In this document: in pieces, positions 33,712 to 42,388 of the stretch
Position numbering within the stretch: the first letter of the stretch is position 1
Layout of the letters: each line of letters opens with the position of its first letter
Position numbers and translations under genes: made by a program
Assembly: GCF_006547065.1 (NCBI RefSeq)
Contig: NZ_CP041243.1
Span: 2,061,001 to 2,125,000, forward strand
Source of the DNA: Brevundimonas sp. M20
Lineage (GTDB): Bacteria; Pseudomonadota; Alphaproteobacteria; Caulobacterales; Caulobacteraceae
Length of the DNA: 64,000 bases
Direction: 5' to 3'
Notes under the pieces: generated by a model
Told to the model about the DNA's origin: nothing
The model's database searches: none
What the model saw: only the letters and a program-made list of their open reading frames with translations

Positions 33712-34782
33712 CTATAGGTCGAGTTTTTTCGCAACCGCCTCCGCGAAGCCCGCGAAACGGGCGGCGATGTCGCCGGCGGGATCGGCGATGACCACCGGCG
33801 TGCCCGCATCCCCGCCCTCCCGCACCGCCGCATCCAGCGGGATGTCGCCCAGATAGCTGACGTCCAGCCGCGCGGCTTCCGCCTCCGCCCCGCCCTTGCC
33901 GAAGATCGGGCCGGTCATGTTCTCGATCAGGCCGAGCGTAGGCACGCCGACCTTGGCGAACAGGGCGTGGCCGCGCCGGGCGTCGGCCAGCGCCACCTCC
34001 TGCGGGGTCGAGACGATCACCGCCCCGTCCAGCGGCGTCTTCTGGATCAGGGTCAGTTGCACGTCACCGGTGCCGGGCGGCAGGTCAACCACCAGCACGT
34101 CCAGCGGGGCGTCCTCCGTGCCCCAGCGGGTCTGGGTCAGCATCTGGGTCAGGGCCTGCGAGGCCATCGGCCCGCGCCAGATCATGGCGTCCTCGGCCCT
34201 GGTCAGCAGTCCCACCGACATGGCCTTCAGCCCCTGCACGACGTGGGGCCGGATCATGCCGTCGACATAGTCCGGCTTGCCCGAGACGCCGAGCATGGTC
34301 GGCAGGGACGGGCCGTAGACGTCGGCGTCCAGCACCCCGACCGACAGCCCGCGCGCGGCCAGCGCCGCCGCGAGGTTCACCGCCACCGTGGACTTGCCTA
34401 CCCCGCCCTTGCCCGAGGCCACGGCCAGCACCTTGCGCACGTGGGCCGGACGGTCCGTGGCGACGGGCGCCTTGGGCCGGGTCTGGTCCACGGCCTGCGG
34501 CGACAGGCTGGCGGTGCGGCGCGGCTTGCTCGCCGGCGCGGTCTCTGCGGTCAGGATGACGGAGACCCGCGCCATTCCGGGAAGGGATTTCAGCGCGGCC
34601 TCGGCGGCGTCACGGACGGGCGCATAGAGCGCCGTCTCACCCGCCGGAACCTCGATGACGAAGCCCGCGCGGTCCTCGGTCACGGTCAGCCCCTGCGCCA
34701 GTCCGGCGGCCACCAGTCCCTGCCCGGTCTTCGGGTCACGGATGGCGTCGAGGGCGGCGATGACGGTGGCGCGATCAGGCAA
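33712..34782 (-). CDS. Mrp/NBP35-type iron-sulfur carrier ATPase
   Basis: A 356-residue P-loop ATPase. An N-terminal MIP18-like domain (about residues 1-85, [12 protein letters not shown]) precedes an Ala/Pro linker. The Mrp deviant Walker A is [18 protein letters not shown], and the second conserved block is [13 protein letters not shown]. Proteins of this type bind and transfer Fe-S clusters. The usual Cys-x-x-Cys of NBP35 was not evident. The start appears to be TTG 34782; no ATG or GTG is better placed. It diverges from miaA. Confidence 0.88.
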   Translation of the reverse strand: MPDRATVIAALDAIRDPKTGQGLVAAGLAQGLTVTEDRAGFVIEVPAGETALYAPVRDAAEAALKSLPGMARVSVILTAETAPASKPRRTASLSPQAVDQTRPKAPVATDRPAHVRKVLAVASGKGGVGKSTVAVNLAAALAARGLSVGVLDADVYGPSLPTMLGVSGKPDYVDGMIRPHVVQGLKAMSVGLLTRAEDAMIWRGPMASQALTQMLTQTRWGTEDAPLDVLVVDLPPGTGDVQLTLIQKTPLDGAVIVSTPQEVALADARRGHALFAKVGVPTLGLIENMTGPIFGKGGAEAEAARLDVSYLGDIPLDAAVREGGDAGTPVVIADPAGDIAARFAGFAEAVAKKLDL

Positions 34783-34857
34783 GGCTTTTGTCCAGCGGGT
34801 TGCGGCTGCGGGGCCTGCGTTCTATCGCCGGATGCCCCGCCCCGCGAGCCTCGAATT

Positions 34858-35742
34858 TTGTCCCAGCCCCCCAGAACGTCACAAGTCACCCTGATCGCCG
34901 GCCCCACCGCCTCGGGCAAGTCGCGGCTGGCGATGGATATGGCGGCGTCCACCGGGGCGGTGATCCTGAACGCCGACAGCCAGCAGCTCTACGCCGACCT
35001 GCGCGTCCTCAGCGCCCGTCCGTCCGAGGCTGATGAAGCGCAGGCCGACCACCGCCTGTACGGTGTCGCCGACGCCGCCGAGGCCTGGTCCGTGGGCCGC
35101 TGGAGCCGGGCCGTCATGCCCCTGCTGGCCGAGCTGGCCGACGCCGGTCGCCCGGCCCTGCTGGTCGGCGGCACGGGCCTGTATTTCACAGCGCTTACAA
35201 AGGGGTTGGCCGATATTCCGGATGTGCCGGATACGGTTCGCGATGCGGTCACGGCCGCCTTTGACGCCGAGGGTGAAGCCGCCTTCCGCCGCCGCCTCGC
35301 CGCCCTCGATCCGGCGGCGGCGCAACGCATCGAACAGGGCGACCGCCAGCGCCTGACCCGCGCCATGGCGGTGGCTGAGCACACCGGCCGGGCCCTCAGC
35401 GACTGGACCGCCGACACCACGCCCCTGCTGGCGCCCGGCTCATGGACCGGTCTGGTGGTCGAGCCGGACCGCGCGCGGCTCTACGCCAACTGCGACCTGC
35501 GGGTCGGCCTGATGGTCGAACAGGGCGCGCTGGACGAGGTCCGCGCCCTGGTCGCCCGCGACCTGTCCCCCGACCTGCCCGCCATGAAGGCCGTCGGCGT
35601 GCGCGAATTCGCCGCCCATCTGGCGGGTGAAGCCACGCTGGATCAGGCCATCGACACCACCCGCCAGGCCACCCGTAACTACGCCAAGCGCCAGCTGACC
35701 TGGTTCAGGAACCAGACGCCGGGGTGGACGCGGACCCGCTGA
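34858..35742 (+). CDS. miaA: tRNA dimethylallyltransferase
   Basis: A 294-residue enzyme that isopentenylates A37 of tRNAs reading UNN codons. The P-loop is [18 protein letters not shown], followed by [33 protein letters not shown] and the C-terminal [13 protein letters not shown], all hallmarks. The start is taken as TTG 34858, which leaves ten residues before the P-loop; no closer ATG or GTG is in frame. Length fits the family. Confidence 0.92.
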   Translation: MSQPPRTSQVTLIAGPTASGKSRLAMDMAASTGAVILNADSQQLYADLRVLSARPSEADEAQADHRLYGVADAAEAWSVGRWSRAVMPLLAELADAGRPALLVGGTGLYFTALTKGLADIPDVPDTVRDAVTAAFDAEGEAAFRRRLAALDPAAAQRIEQGDRQRLTRAMAVAEHTGRALSDWTADTTPLLAPGSWTGLVVEPDRARLYANCDLRVGLMVEQGALDEVRALVARDLSPDLPAMKAVGVREFAAHLAGEATLDQAIDTTRQATRNYAKRQLTWFRNQTPGWTRTR

Positions 35743-35760
35743 ACTATAAGGATGGACCTC

Positions 35761-36099
35761 ATGATCTCCCTCCTCCTTGCCGCCGCCCTGCTTCTCGCTG
35801 GTCAGGACGCGCCGGCCGCCAGGACCCCGCCCCACCCGGACGCAATCGCGGCCAAGGTGACGGGCGAACCCGATCCCTGCGCGCGCCGGGCGACGATCAT
35901 CGATCAGTACGTCGCGGATCAGGCCCGTTCGCTGGAAACCACGGACCCTGAGCAACTGTCCGCCCTGCGCCGCCTGGCGGTCGACATGTACCAGAACTCC
36001 CACGACATGGCCCGCCCGCGCGGCGCGCCCGAGGTCGACTTCCGGGCGCTGTGTGACGCCCGACCGCAAGCGGATCAGGCGCGCCCTCCGGCCCGCTGA
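35761..36099 (+). CDS. small exported protein, unknown function
   Basis: A 112-residue protein with a hydrophobic signal (MISLLLAAALLLAGQ) and two cysteines in the mature part (DPCARRA and RALCDARP) that may pair. ATG 35761 is favoured over ATG 35752 because AAGGA sits at proper distance. Its 3' end overlaps the convergent gene by 25 bp. No family recognised. Confidence 0.65.
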   Translation: MISLLLAAALLLAGQDAPAARTPPHPDAIAAKVTGEPDPCARRATIIDQYVADQARSLETTDPEQLSALRRLAVDMYQNSHDMARPRGAPEVDFRALCDARPQADQARPPAR

Positions 36100-36665
36100 G
36101 CTCTCTGATCCGGCCTACTGCAGTTGGCGGGTCGTTCCGGCGGCGACTCCACGCCGACAAACTCCGGATAGACCTCGCGCAGCAGGGCCTGCTGCGGCGC
36201 GTCCTCGACCCGGATCAGATACCATTCGCCGCCGTCCTCGATGGCGAGGGTCTGCGTGTCCGCCCGGAACCGCCCGGCGCCCTGAATGGTCATCTCGGTC
36301 CAGGTCGGGATCAGCAGATAGGTCCGCCCGGCGGTAGGCGTCATCAGCGTCTCCGCAGCGGCCAGATCCATGCCGTAGCCGTCAATGTGAACCCCATCCA
36401 GCATCCCGGCCATGGCCTGTCGCATGGCGGGCTTGATCTGGTCGCGCGACATGCCGAAACGGGCCGCCATCGCATCCTGCAGGAGGATCGGGATCACATC
36501 GACCGCCCCGACCAGATCGCCCTGCCCGATCAGACCGGTCAACTGGTCGATGCGAACCTGAATCGCCGCCCGGTCTTCGGCCTTGACGGTCTGGGCGCCC
36601 ACCGGAACGGCGGACAGGCTGATGGACAGCGCCGCGACGAGCAGCATCAAGGTCGAACGGATCAT
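36075..36665 (-). CDS. exported protein, unknown function
   Basis: A 196-residue protein with a signal peptide (MIRSTLMLLVAALSISLSAVPVGA, cut before QTVKA). The mature part is helical at first (IQVRIDQLTGLIGQGDLVGAVDVI, RDQIKPAMRQAMAGML), then beta-rich with YLLIPTWTEMTI and GGEWYLIRVEDAPQQ. The last 20 residues are Arg/Pro-rich and overlap the convergent gene. GGGGGAAA precedes the ATG. It resembles small periplasmic proteins that accumulate as hypothetical entries; no function can be given. Confidence 0.75.
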   Translation of the reverse strand: MIRSTLMLLVAALSISLSAVPVGAQTVKAEDRAAIQVRIDQLTGLIGQGDLVGAVDVIPILLQDAMAARFGMSRDQIKPAMRQAMAGMLDGVHIDGYGMDLAAAETLMTPTAGRTYLLIPTWTEMTIQGAGRFRADTQTLAIEDGGEWYLIRVEDAPQQALLREVYPEFVGVESPPERPANCSRPDQRAQRAGGRA

Positions 36666-36759
36666 CGGTTTCCCCCGGCGGCGCCTGATCGCCGCCCTGC
36701 GGGTCTAACCTAGCATCAGGCTTGGCGACCGACAGGCCCGCGCTGGCTGTTTCATCCCC

Positions 36760-36788
36760 TTCAATTCCTGACGGCTTTCCCCTATATT
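36760..36788 (+). promoter_or_regulatory. putative sigma70 promoter of tmRNA
   Basis: TTCAAT (36760-36765), a 17-bp spacer and TATATT (36783-36788). A start near 36795 would give the 5' end of the acceptor piece. Confidence 0.5.
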
Positions 36789-36794
36789 GGTCCT

Positions 36795-36877
36795 GTTCGG
36801 CTTCGGCCGGACTATGGCGATAAACGTGCCTGTAATAAGCGGACCGGACCCGGGTGCGATTCCCGGCGGCTCCACCA
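36795..36877 (+). ncRNA. ssrA: tmRNA, acceptor piece (permuted two-piece form)
   Basis: The permuted gene order puts the tRNA-like 3' half first. The T-arm stem CCGGG pairs with CCCGG around TGCGATT, followed by GCGGCTCC, discriminator A (36874) and CCA (36875-36877). The acceptor strand CGGCTCC pairs with GGGGCCG at the start of the downstream piece (36907), with the G3-U70 wobble that marks alanine charging. The 5' end is inferred from the -10 element and is uncertain by several bases. Confidence 0.88.
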
Positions 36878-36906
36878 TTCTCTCCCGGTTATCAGCGGGT
36901 TAGTGC

Positions 36907-37115
36907 GGGGCCGACTAGCATCGACGGACGTGTAAAGAGGATTGCTTTCGCTCGTCCTGACCCACCGTATCGGGTCATTTTCTAGCTGCGAACGATAACT
37001 TCGCTGGGGAATACGCTGTCGCCGCGTAATGCGGTTCCGGTAATTCCGAACTAACTCCTGGGGGTTCAGATCCTCAGGCGGGGCCCGGAGGGCGCCTGGC
37101 AACAGAAGCCCTCCA
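36907..37115 (+). ncRNA. ssrA: tmRNA, coding piece with proteolysis tag
   Basis: Begins GGGGCCGACTAGCATCGACG, the standard tmRNA 5' acceptor strand and D-loop region. The reading frame 36985-37026 encodes AANDNFAGEYAVAA and stops at TAA (37027-37029). The Caulobacter tag is AANDNFAEEFAVAA, so this is a close relative. The tag frees stalled ribosomes and marks the product for ClpXP. The 3' end is placed after the stem GGAGGGC (37087-37093) with GCCCTCC (37108-37114), and is approximate. About 29 nt lie between the two mature pieces. Confidence 0.9.
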
Positions 37116-37191
37116 CTTCCTCACCGTTTGAGAAGCGCCCTCCTGACTTCAAGAGAGAGGGCGGGCGCATGGCGCAAGAAGCCCTCCACTT
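37104..37191 (+). repeat. 15-bp direct repeat at the tmRNA 3' end
   Basis: AGAAGCCCTCCACTT occurs at 37104-37118 and again at 37177-37191. Each copy is preceded by a G-rich arm (GGAGGGC, GAGGGCG), so the 3' stem-loop of the coding piece appears partly duplicated. A further stem pairs 37136-37142 with 37157-37163. One of these may act as terminator or processing site. Confidence 0.55.
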
Positions 37192-37311
37192 TCCCGCTCA
37201 TCGGAAAATAGCCGCGCTGGGGATAGAATCCCGCCGCTAACCCTCTTTGCCGTCTTCCGCACGCGCCCGTCGGGGGTTATCACCGCCGCAGGACAGCGAG
37301 ACCCCGACCTG

Positions 37312-37806
37312 ATGGCTGAAGAAACGCCCCCCGTGGACGACATGCACTACGAGCAGCTGGCGCAAGACGCCCTGCGCGGGGTGATCAAGGCTGCGCTGGA
37401 CCGGGCCGCGGGGCCGGACGGCATTCCGGGCGCGCACCATTTCTACATCACCTTCAAGACGCGGGCGCCGGGCGTCAGCGTTCCGCCGGACGTGCTGGCC
37501 AAATATCCGGACGAGATGACCGTCGTCCTCCAGCATCAGTACTGGGACCTGAAGGTCGAGCCGACGAAGTTCTCGGTCATGCTGAAATTCGGCGGCATGC
37601 CCAAGGTGCTGGCCATGCCCTTCACCGCCGTGACCCGCTTCTACGATCCGTCGGTGCAGTTCCTGCTGCAGTTCGAGGCCCCGGCCACGGTCGACGAAAT
37701 CGCCGCCGAGGTCGCGGCGGCCGAGGCCGAGGAAACCCCGGTCCCCCCGCTGGGCGGCGATGACGCGCCAAAGGTCATTTCGCTGGACCAGTTCCGCAAG
37801 AAGTAA
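37312..37806 (+). CDS. sspB: SspB-alpha family ClpXP adaptor
   Basis: A 164-residue protein of the alphaproteobacterial SspB type. The tag-binding domain is about residues 8-130 (DMHYEQLAQDALRGVIKAAL, GAHHFYITFKTRAPGVSVP, YPDEMTVVLQHQYWDLKV). The C-terminus PKVISLDQFRKK is the XB motif that docks on the ClpX N-domain, joined by an acidic/Ala linker. SspB delivers ssrA-tagged proteins to ClpXP. It lies 0.2 kb after the tmRNA gene that makes the tag. ATG 37312. Confidence 0.92.
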   Translation: MAEETPPVDDMHYEQLAQDALRGVIKAALDRAAGPDGIPGAHHFYITFKTRAPGVSVPPDVLAKYPDEMTVVLQHQYWDLKVEPTKFSVMLKFGGMPKVLAMPFTAVTRFYDPSVQFLLQFEAPATVDEIAAEVAAAEAEETPVPPLGGDDAPKVISLDQFRKK

Positions 37807-37866
37807 CCCCTTCCCCTCTCCGCGCGATGGGCTAACGTCCCCTGACTGGAACAGCGGGGGTTGCGC

Positions 37867-38622
37867 ATGCTTCGGGGTTTGATCGTCGTGCTGACGGGCG
37901 TTCTGGCCTTCGCCATGCCCGCCGTCGCCCAGACCCGCGCGCCCTCGCCCCCGCCAAGCCGGTTCGACGGCTGGACCGCCGCCATTATCCAGGCCGACTG
38001 GCGCGACGGACGCGGCCGGCCGATCCAGGCCTTCGACAACGCCCGCCGCGATCTGGTCCGGGCCTTCCAGCGCACGGGCTTCAGCCGCGCCGACATGGTC
38101 GATTTCAGCCTCGAGAAGACCGCGCCTGACGCCGTGCTGCGCGGCGTGCGCGAGGCCGCGGCCCGCACCACCCGCGGCTGCCTGATCTATTTCACCTCGC
38201 ACGGCGCGCCGGACGGCATGGTCTTCGGCGATGCCCCCCGCATGTCGCCGGACATCATGGCCAACATGGTTCGCAACAGCTGCGGCGAGCGGCCGACGGT
38301 GGTGATCGTCTCGGCCTGCTATTCCGGCATTTTTCTCAACGCCCTGCAGGGGCCGAACCGGATGATCCTGACCGCCGCCCGCCGGGATCGCCCGTCATTC
38401 GGCTGTGGCGCGGACGAGCGCTATCCGTGGTTCGACGGCTGCATTCTGGAGGCCCTGCCCAACGCGCCCGACTTCCTCGCCCTCGCCGCCGACACCCGCG
38501 CCTGCGTCAGCCGCAAGGAGGCCGAGAACGGCGTGGAGCAGCCTTCGGAGCCCCAGCTGTTCGTCGGCTCCAACATGCAACTGCGCCTGCCGACCCTTCG
38601 GTTCACCGACAGAACGCTTTAG
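37867..38622 (+). CDS. exported C13-type (legumain/caspase-fold) cysteine peptidase
   Basis: A 251-residue protein with a signal peptide (MLRGLIVVLTGVLAFAMPAVA, cut before QTRAP). The caspase-hemoglobinase fold is indicated by the His motif LIYFTSHGAPDGMVFG and the Cys motif VVIVSACYSGIF at the ends of successive strands. Bacterial members of peptidase family C13 have few known substrates. GCGGGGG precedes ATG 37867 (an in-frame TTG lies 6 bp earlier). A strong terminator follows the stop. It is monocistronic. Confidence 0.88.
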   Translation: MLRGLIVVLTGVLAFAMPAVAQTRAPSPPPSRFDGWTAAIIQADWRDGRGRPIQAFDNARRDLVRAFQRTGFSRADMVDFSLEKTAPDAVLRGVREAAARTTRGCLIYFTSHGAPDGMVFGDAPRMSPDIMANMVRNSCGERPTVVIVSACYSGIFLNALQGPNRMILTAARRDRPSFGCGADERYPWFDGCILEALPNAPDFLALAADTRACVSRKEAENGVEQPSEPQLFVGSNMQLRLPTLRFTDRTL

Positions 38623-38625
38623 CGC

Positions 38626-38653
38626 CCCTCTCCCGTCGGGAGAGGGTTTCTTT
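38626..38653 (+). terminator. rho-independent terminator
   Basis: A perfect 9-bp stem CCCTCTCCC/GGGAGAGGG with a GTC loop and a TTTCTTT tail, just after the C13 peptidase stop. Confidence 0.85.
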
Positions 38654-38776
38654 GAGCCTACGTCCAAAAACGACGCATCGGCCTGCCAGGGTTCGTCACC
38701 TCGGGTCTTTGACATCGCCGCACACGCGTAGAAACCCAAACCCATCACCCCGCCTGACGGGAAAAAGTGCACCTTT

Positions 38777-38803
38777 GTGCACTCAAAAAATATTTGAGTG
38801 CAC
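38777..38803 (-). terminator. inverted repeat/terminator after RusA
   Basis: An 11-bp perfect inverted repeat (GTGCACTCAAA with TTTGAGTGCAC) around an AAATA loop ends 3 bp beyond the RusA stop. A third GTGCAC copy lies just outside (38768-38773) before a run that reads T5 on the minus strand, so termination probably occurs there. Confidence 0.65.
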
Positions 38804-38806
38804 TGC

Positions 38807-39160
38807 TCAGCGGCGCGGGAACACCCGGATCGTGATCCGCTCGCGCTCGCCCTCGCGGCGCTCGACCAGCAGACGTGCGACCTGGCTGTCGTCGTGGAAC
38901 AGATAGCCCTTGATGGCGTCCAGCAGGGCCTTGGCCAGATTGTCCAGGTCCATCCACGGCGGATCGCCGACGTGCTCCATCACGATCTCGACGACATAGT
39001 CGCCCCAGGCCGGACGCGAGGACCACTCCTTGCGCATGAACTCATAGACCAGCGGCTTGTAGTATTTGGCCTGGGTGGTCAGTCCCTCGATGGCGATCTC
39101 CACCGCCTCTCCGCTCTCGCGGGCGCGAACCTTTCCCGTGCCGATCCAGCCTGCGGTCAT
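38807..39160 (-). CDS. RusA family Holliday junction endonuclease-like protein
   Basis: A 117-residue protein of the RusA family. The conserved core is PPWMDLDNLAKALLDAIKGYLFHDDSQVARL, whose aspartates are the metal ligands of RusA. The C-terminal strand is ERITIRVFPRR. E. coli RusA is prophage-encoded and cleaves Holliday junctions. Here the gene is coupled (TGATG) to a periplasmic cyclophilin gene and no other phage gene is present. The ATG 39160 start follows from the overlap; a GTG or CTG start upstream would add a few residues. Confidence 0.82.
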   Translation of the reverse strand: MTAGWIGTGKVRARESGEAVEIAIEGLTTQAKYYKPLVYEFMRKEWSSRPAWGDYVVEIVMEHVGDPPWMDLDNLAKALLDAIKGYLFHDDSQVARLLVERREGERERITIRVFPRR

Positions 39161-39768
39161 CAGAGCCCGCACTGCGTCGGGGTCGGTCCCATCACGTGGG
39201 CGGCGCGGATCAGCACCGGCTCATTGATCTGTTCGTCTGTCGCCGGCAGGGCCTGGATACGCCGGGCCACATCAAGGCCTTCGATCAGATGCCCGAACAC
39301 GCCGAAACCCTGCCCGTCCGGGTTCCGACCGCCGCCGAAGTCCAGCGAGGGCGTGTCCTGCGTGACCACGAAGAAGCTGGTGGTCGCCGTGTCCGGCCCG
39401 TCCCGCGCCATCGACACCGCGCCCGCCGTGTGACGCAGGCCGGTGTCCCGCGTCCGCTCCAGCGGGATCGGCGGCTGGCTGGCGTCGTCCGAGCCGTGGA
39501 CGGTGGCCGCCTGAATGACGTCGATGGGGTTGGGGTTGGCGTTGGTCGCCGCAACCACGGTGCGGAAGAAGCTTCCGTCCGTATAGGCGCCCCGCAGCGC
39601 GGCCTTGATGAAGTTGCAGCCGGTGACCGGCGCATGTTCCAGATCGACGGCGATCGCCATGGTCCCCGCCGTGGTATCCAGACGCACGACATGCGGCGAC
39701 GGCGGCGCCTGCCGCGCCCCCGCGAGGCCCAGCGCCAGTGCGGCCATTCCATAAACGGCGGCGTTCAT
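39160..39768 (-). CDS. exported cyclophilin-type peptidyl-prolyl isomerase
   Basis: A 202-residue protein with a signal peptide ([20 protein letters not shown]). The cyclophilin core includes [42 protein letters not shown] (catalytic Arg region FFR), [20 protein letters not shown] and [17 protein letters not shown]. It should speed proline isomerisation in the periplasm. AGGAGAG precedes the ATG. It diverges from fumC and overlaps the RusA-like gene by one base. Confidence 0.9.
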   Translation of the reverse strand: MNAAVYGMAALALGLAGARQAPPSPHVVRLDTTAGTMAIAVDLEHAPVTGCNFIKAALRGAYTDGSFFRTVVAATNANPNPIDVIQAATVHGSDDASQPPIPLERTRDTGLRHTAGAVSMARDGPDTATTSFFVVTQDTPSLDFGGGRNPDGQGFGVFGHLIEGLDVARRIQALPATDEQINEPVLIRAAHVMGPTPTQCGL

Positions 39769-39851
39769 GCGGCTCTCCTGTCCTTGTTCCCGCGCCCTCC
39801 CGTGCTACACCCCCGCGCATCTTCCCGCCACGCCTGAGAGAGCCCTCCGCG

Positions 39852-41243
39852 ATGAGCAACGTCCGCACCGAAACCGACACCTTCGGCCCCATCGAAGTCG
39901 CCGCCGACCGCTACTGGGGCGCCCAGGCGCAGCGCTCGCTGGGCAACTTCAAAATCGGCTGGGAAAAGCAGCCGCTGCCGATCGTCCGGGCTCTGGGCAT
40001 CGTCAAGCGCGCCGCCGCCGAGACCAATCGCGATCTGGGCAAGCTGTCGCCGGAACTGGCCGACGCCATCATCGCCGCCGCCAATGAGGTGATCGAGGGC
40101 AAGCTGAACGACCACTTCCCGCTGGTGGTCTGGCAGACCGGCTCGGGCACCCAGTCGAACATGAACGCCAACGAGGTCATCTCGAACCGCGCCATCGAGA
40201 TGCTGGGCGGCGAGATGGGGACCAAGAAGCCGGTCCACCCGAACGACCACGTCAACATGAGCCAGTCGTCGAACGACACCTATCCCACGGCCATGCACGT
40301 CGCCTGCGCCGAGCAGGTCGTCCGTGACCTGATCCCGGCCCTGCAGCACCTGCACGCCGCGCTGAAGGCCAAGGCGGACGCCTGGCAGGGCATCATCAAG
40401 ATCGGCCGCACCCACACCCAGGACGCCACCCCCCTGACCCTCGGTCAGGAGTTCGGCGGCTACGCCCAGCAGGTCGAGAACGGCATCAAGCGCATCGAGC
40501 AGACCCTGCCGGCCCTGATGGAGCTGGCGCAGGGCGGCACCGCCGTCGGCACCGGCCTGAACGCCCCCATCGGCTTCGCCGAGAAGGTGGCGGAGAACAT
40601 CGCCGCCATCACCGGCCTGCCCTTCACCACCGCCCCGAACAAGTTCGAGGCCCTGGCCGCCCACGACGCGATGGTGTTCTCGCACGGCGCGATCAACACG
40701 GTCGCCGCCTCGCTGTTCAAGATCGCCAACGACATCCGCTTCCTCGGCTCCGGCCCGCGTTCGGGTCTGGGCGAGCTGTCGCTGCCCGAGAACGAGCCGG
40801 GCTCGTCGATCATGCCGGGCAAGGTCAACCCGACCCAGTGCGAGGCCCTGACGCAGGTCTGCGTGCAGGTGTTCGGCAACAACGCCGCCCTGACCTTCGC
40901 CGGCTCGCAGGGCCACTTCGAGCTGAACGTCTTCAACCCGGTGATGGCCTACAACTTCCTGCAGTCGGTCCGGCTGGTCGCCGACGCCGCCATCAGCTTC
41001 ACCGACAACTGCGTCGTCGGCATCGAGCCGCGTGAGGACAACATCAAGCGCGGCCTCGAGAACTCGCTGATGCTGGTCACGGCCCTGAACGGCAAGCTGG
41101 GCTACGACGCCTGCGCGAAGATCGCCAAGACCGCGCACAAGAACGGCACCACCCTGCGCGAGGAAGCCGTCGGCGGCGGCTACCTGACGAACGAGGAGTT
41201 CGACCAGTACGTTCGTCCCGAACTGATGATCTCGCCCTCGTAA
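39852..41243 (+). CDS. fumC: class II fumarate hydratase
   Basis: A 463-residue homotetrameric, iron-free fumarase of the TCA cycle. The superfamily signature is [15 protein letters not shown]. Other conserved blocks are [41 protein letters not shown] and [19 protein letters not shown] (catalytic His). Length matches E. coli FumC (467). Codon use is strongly biased to C-ending codons, consistent with high expression. It is monocistronic, divergent from the cyclophilin. Confidence 0.97.
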   Translation: MSNVRTETDTFGPIEVAADRYWGAQAQRSLGNFKIGWEKQPLPIVRALGIVKRAAAETNRDLGKLSPELADAIIAAANEVIEGKLNDHFPLVVWQTGSGTQSNMNANEVISNRAIEMLGGEMGTKKPVHPNDHVNMSQSSNDTYPTAMHVACAEQVVRDLIPALQHLHAALKAKADAWQGIIKIGRTHTQDATPLTLGQEFGGYAQQVENGIKRIEQTLPALMELAQGGTAVGTGLNAPIGFAEKVAENIAAITGLPFTTAPNKFEALAAHDAMVFSHGAINTVAASLFKIANDIRFLGSGPRSGLGELSLPENEPGSSIMPGKVNPTQCEALTQVCVQVFGNNAALTFAGSQGHFELNVFNPVMAYNFLQSVRLVADAAISFTDNCVVGIEPREDNIKRGLENSLMLVTALNGKLGYDACAKIAKTAHKNGTTLREEAVGGGYLTNEEFDQYVRPELMISPS

Positions 41244-41264
41244 GTCGAACGATCAGGACGCCCG

Positions 41265-41795
41265 ATGAAGCTGATTTTGCTGGCGTTCGCGGTCTTCATC
41301 GTCTGGATGACCGTCCGGGCGATGAACCGCGAGAAGGCGAGCCGCGACCGGATCAAATCCGTCACCGCCGCCGTCGCCACGGCGCACGGGGTCACCGACC
41401 TCTTCGTCTCGCCGGATGACGGCAGCTTCGTCGGCCTCTCGCCCGACGGCGGACAGGTGATCGTCGGCAAGGGTGAGGCGGTGCGGGTCCTCCCGACCGC
41501 CTCGCTCCTCGCGGTCGAAGGCGTCCGGGACGAGACCGTTCTGATCCGCGCCGAACCGGACGGCGACCCGGTGAGTCCCGCCCCCGTTGCCGAGCAGGGT
41601 GTCAGCGACATTCCCGAGCGCATTCGCCGGCTGGGCCTGCGCCTGACGACCGGGGATGAGGTGGTCAGCGTCGCGTTCTACGAAGGCGGCCGCCACGGCG
41701 TCAGCCCGGATAACGCCCAGTTCCGCAAGGCCGCGGCCCGCACCGAGGCATGGTTCGGCAAACTGTCGACGGCGATGCGGCTGGCGCGCAGCTGA
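41265..41795 (+). CDS. membrane-anchored protein, unknown function
   Basis: A 176-residue protein with one N-terminal helix (MKLILLAFAVFIVWMTVRAM) and a soluble domain whose strands read VTDLFVSPDDGSFVGLSPDGGQVIVGKGE and LGLRLTTGDEVVSVAFYEGG. This looks like a small beta-sandwich or PH-like unit. It lies 21 bp after fumC, so it may be cotranscribed. No family recognised. Confidence 0.75.
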   Translation: MKLILLAFAVFIVWMTVRAMNREKASRDRIKSVTAAVATAHGVTDLFVSPDDGSFVGLSPDGGQVIVGKGEAVRVLPTASLLAVEGVRDETVLIRAEPDGDPVSPAPVAEQGVSDIPERIRRLGLRLTTGDEVVSVAFYEGGRHGVSPDNAQFRKAAARTEAWFGKLSTAMRLARS

Positions 41796-41831
41796 TTGGC
41801 CAGAACGCCGATTTCAGCTAGTCTGGCCGCC

Positions 41832-42077
41832 ATGGGCAAGGTCGAGTTGAAGATAGAGATCGATCAGTCGCTCCTCGACGAGGCGCGTTCCGTTGATATC
41901 GACATCCAGACACTGGCGCTGGACAGTATCCGTCGCGCCGTCGCGATGAGGCAAGCTGCCGAGACCGATGTCGGGGACGCCAAAGCGTGGGCTGAGGAGA
42001 ACGCCGCAGCATTGGAGATGCATCGCGAACGCATCGCCCGGTTCGGCATCTTTGGCGAAGACCTCCGCAGCTGGTGA
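41832..42077 (+). CDS. ccdA: CcdA-type antitoxin
   Basis: An 81-residue protein with an N-terminal ribbon-helix-helix (KVELKIEIDQSLLDEARSVDIDI) and a flexible C-terminal toxin-binding region with WAEENAAALEMHRERIARFG, the CcdA pattern. ATG 41832. It overlaps the toxin gene by GTGA. CcdA neutralises CcdB and represses the operon. Confidence 0.85.
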   Translation: MGKVELKIEIDQSLLDEARSVDIDIQTLALDSIRRAVAMRQAAETDVGDAKAWAEENAAALEMHRERIARFGIFGEDLRSW

Positions 42078-42388
42078 TCCGCCAGTTCGACATCATCGAG
42101 AACCCGTCACCGCGCTCGCGTCAGATCGCACCGTACTTGGTGCTGGTCCAGTCTCACCTCTATGACGAAGGCCCGACCGCGGTGGTCGCCCCTTTGCTAG
42201 ACATGCCGGAACCCGCACGGGTAACGCGCGTCAGCCTGTCCGTTCAGTTCGACGGAAAGCCTTATCTGCTGATGCTTTCGGAACTCGGATCCGTCGAAAG
42301 ACGCACTCTGGGCCGTTCGCTCGGCTCCCTGCGCGACCGGGAAGATGACATCCGCCGCGCGCTCGACCGGCTGTTCACCGGCTTCTGA
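42074..42388 (+). CDS. ccdB: CcdB-type gyrase toxin
   Basis: A 104-residue protein matching CcdB in length and pattern: QFDIIENPSPRSRQIAPYLVLVQSHLYD, VVAPLLDMPEPARVTRVSLSVQ, MLSELGSVERRTLG and a C-terminal RALDRLFTGF where the gyrase-contacting residues lie (CcdB of F ends WGI, so the last residues differ). Starts at GTG 42074. The stop abuts the convergent YccF gene with no gap. Confidence 0.85.
   Translation: MIRQFDIIENPSPRSRQIAPYLVLVQSHLYDEGPTAVVAPLLDMPEPARVTRVSLSVQFDGKPYLLMLSELGSVERRTLGRSLGSLRDREDDIRRALDRLFTGF

Noticed and set aside
36812..37102. Protein-coding gene on the minus strand over the tmRNA locus
   Set aside because: The open frame lies entirely within the well-supported tmRNA pieces and has no protein-like features.
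37104..37191. CRISPR-like repeat array
   Set aside because: Only two copies of a 15-mer exist and they belong to the tmRNA 3' stem-loop region.
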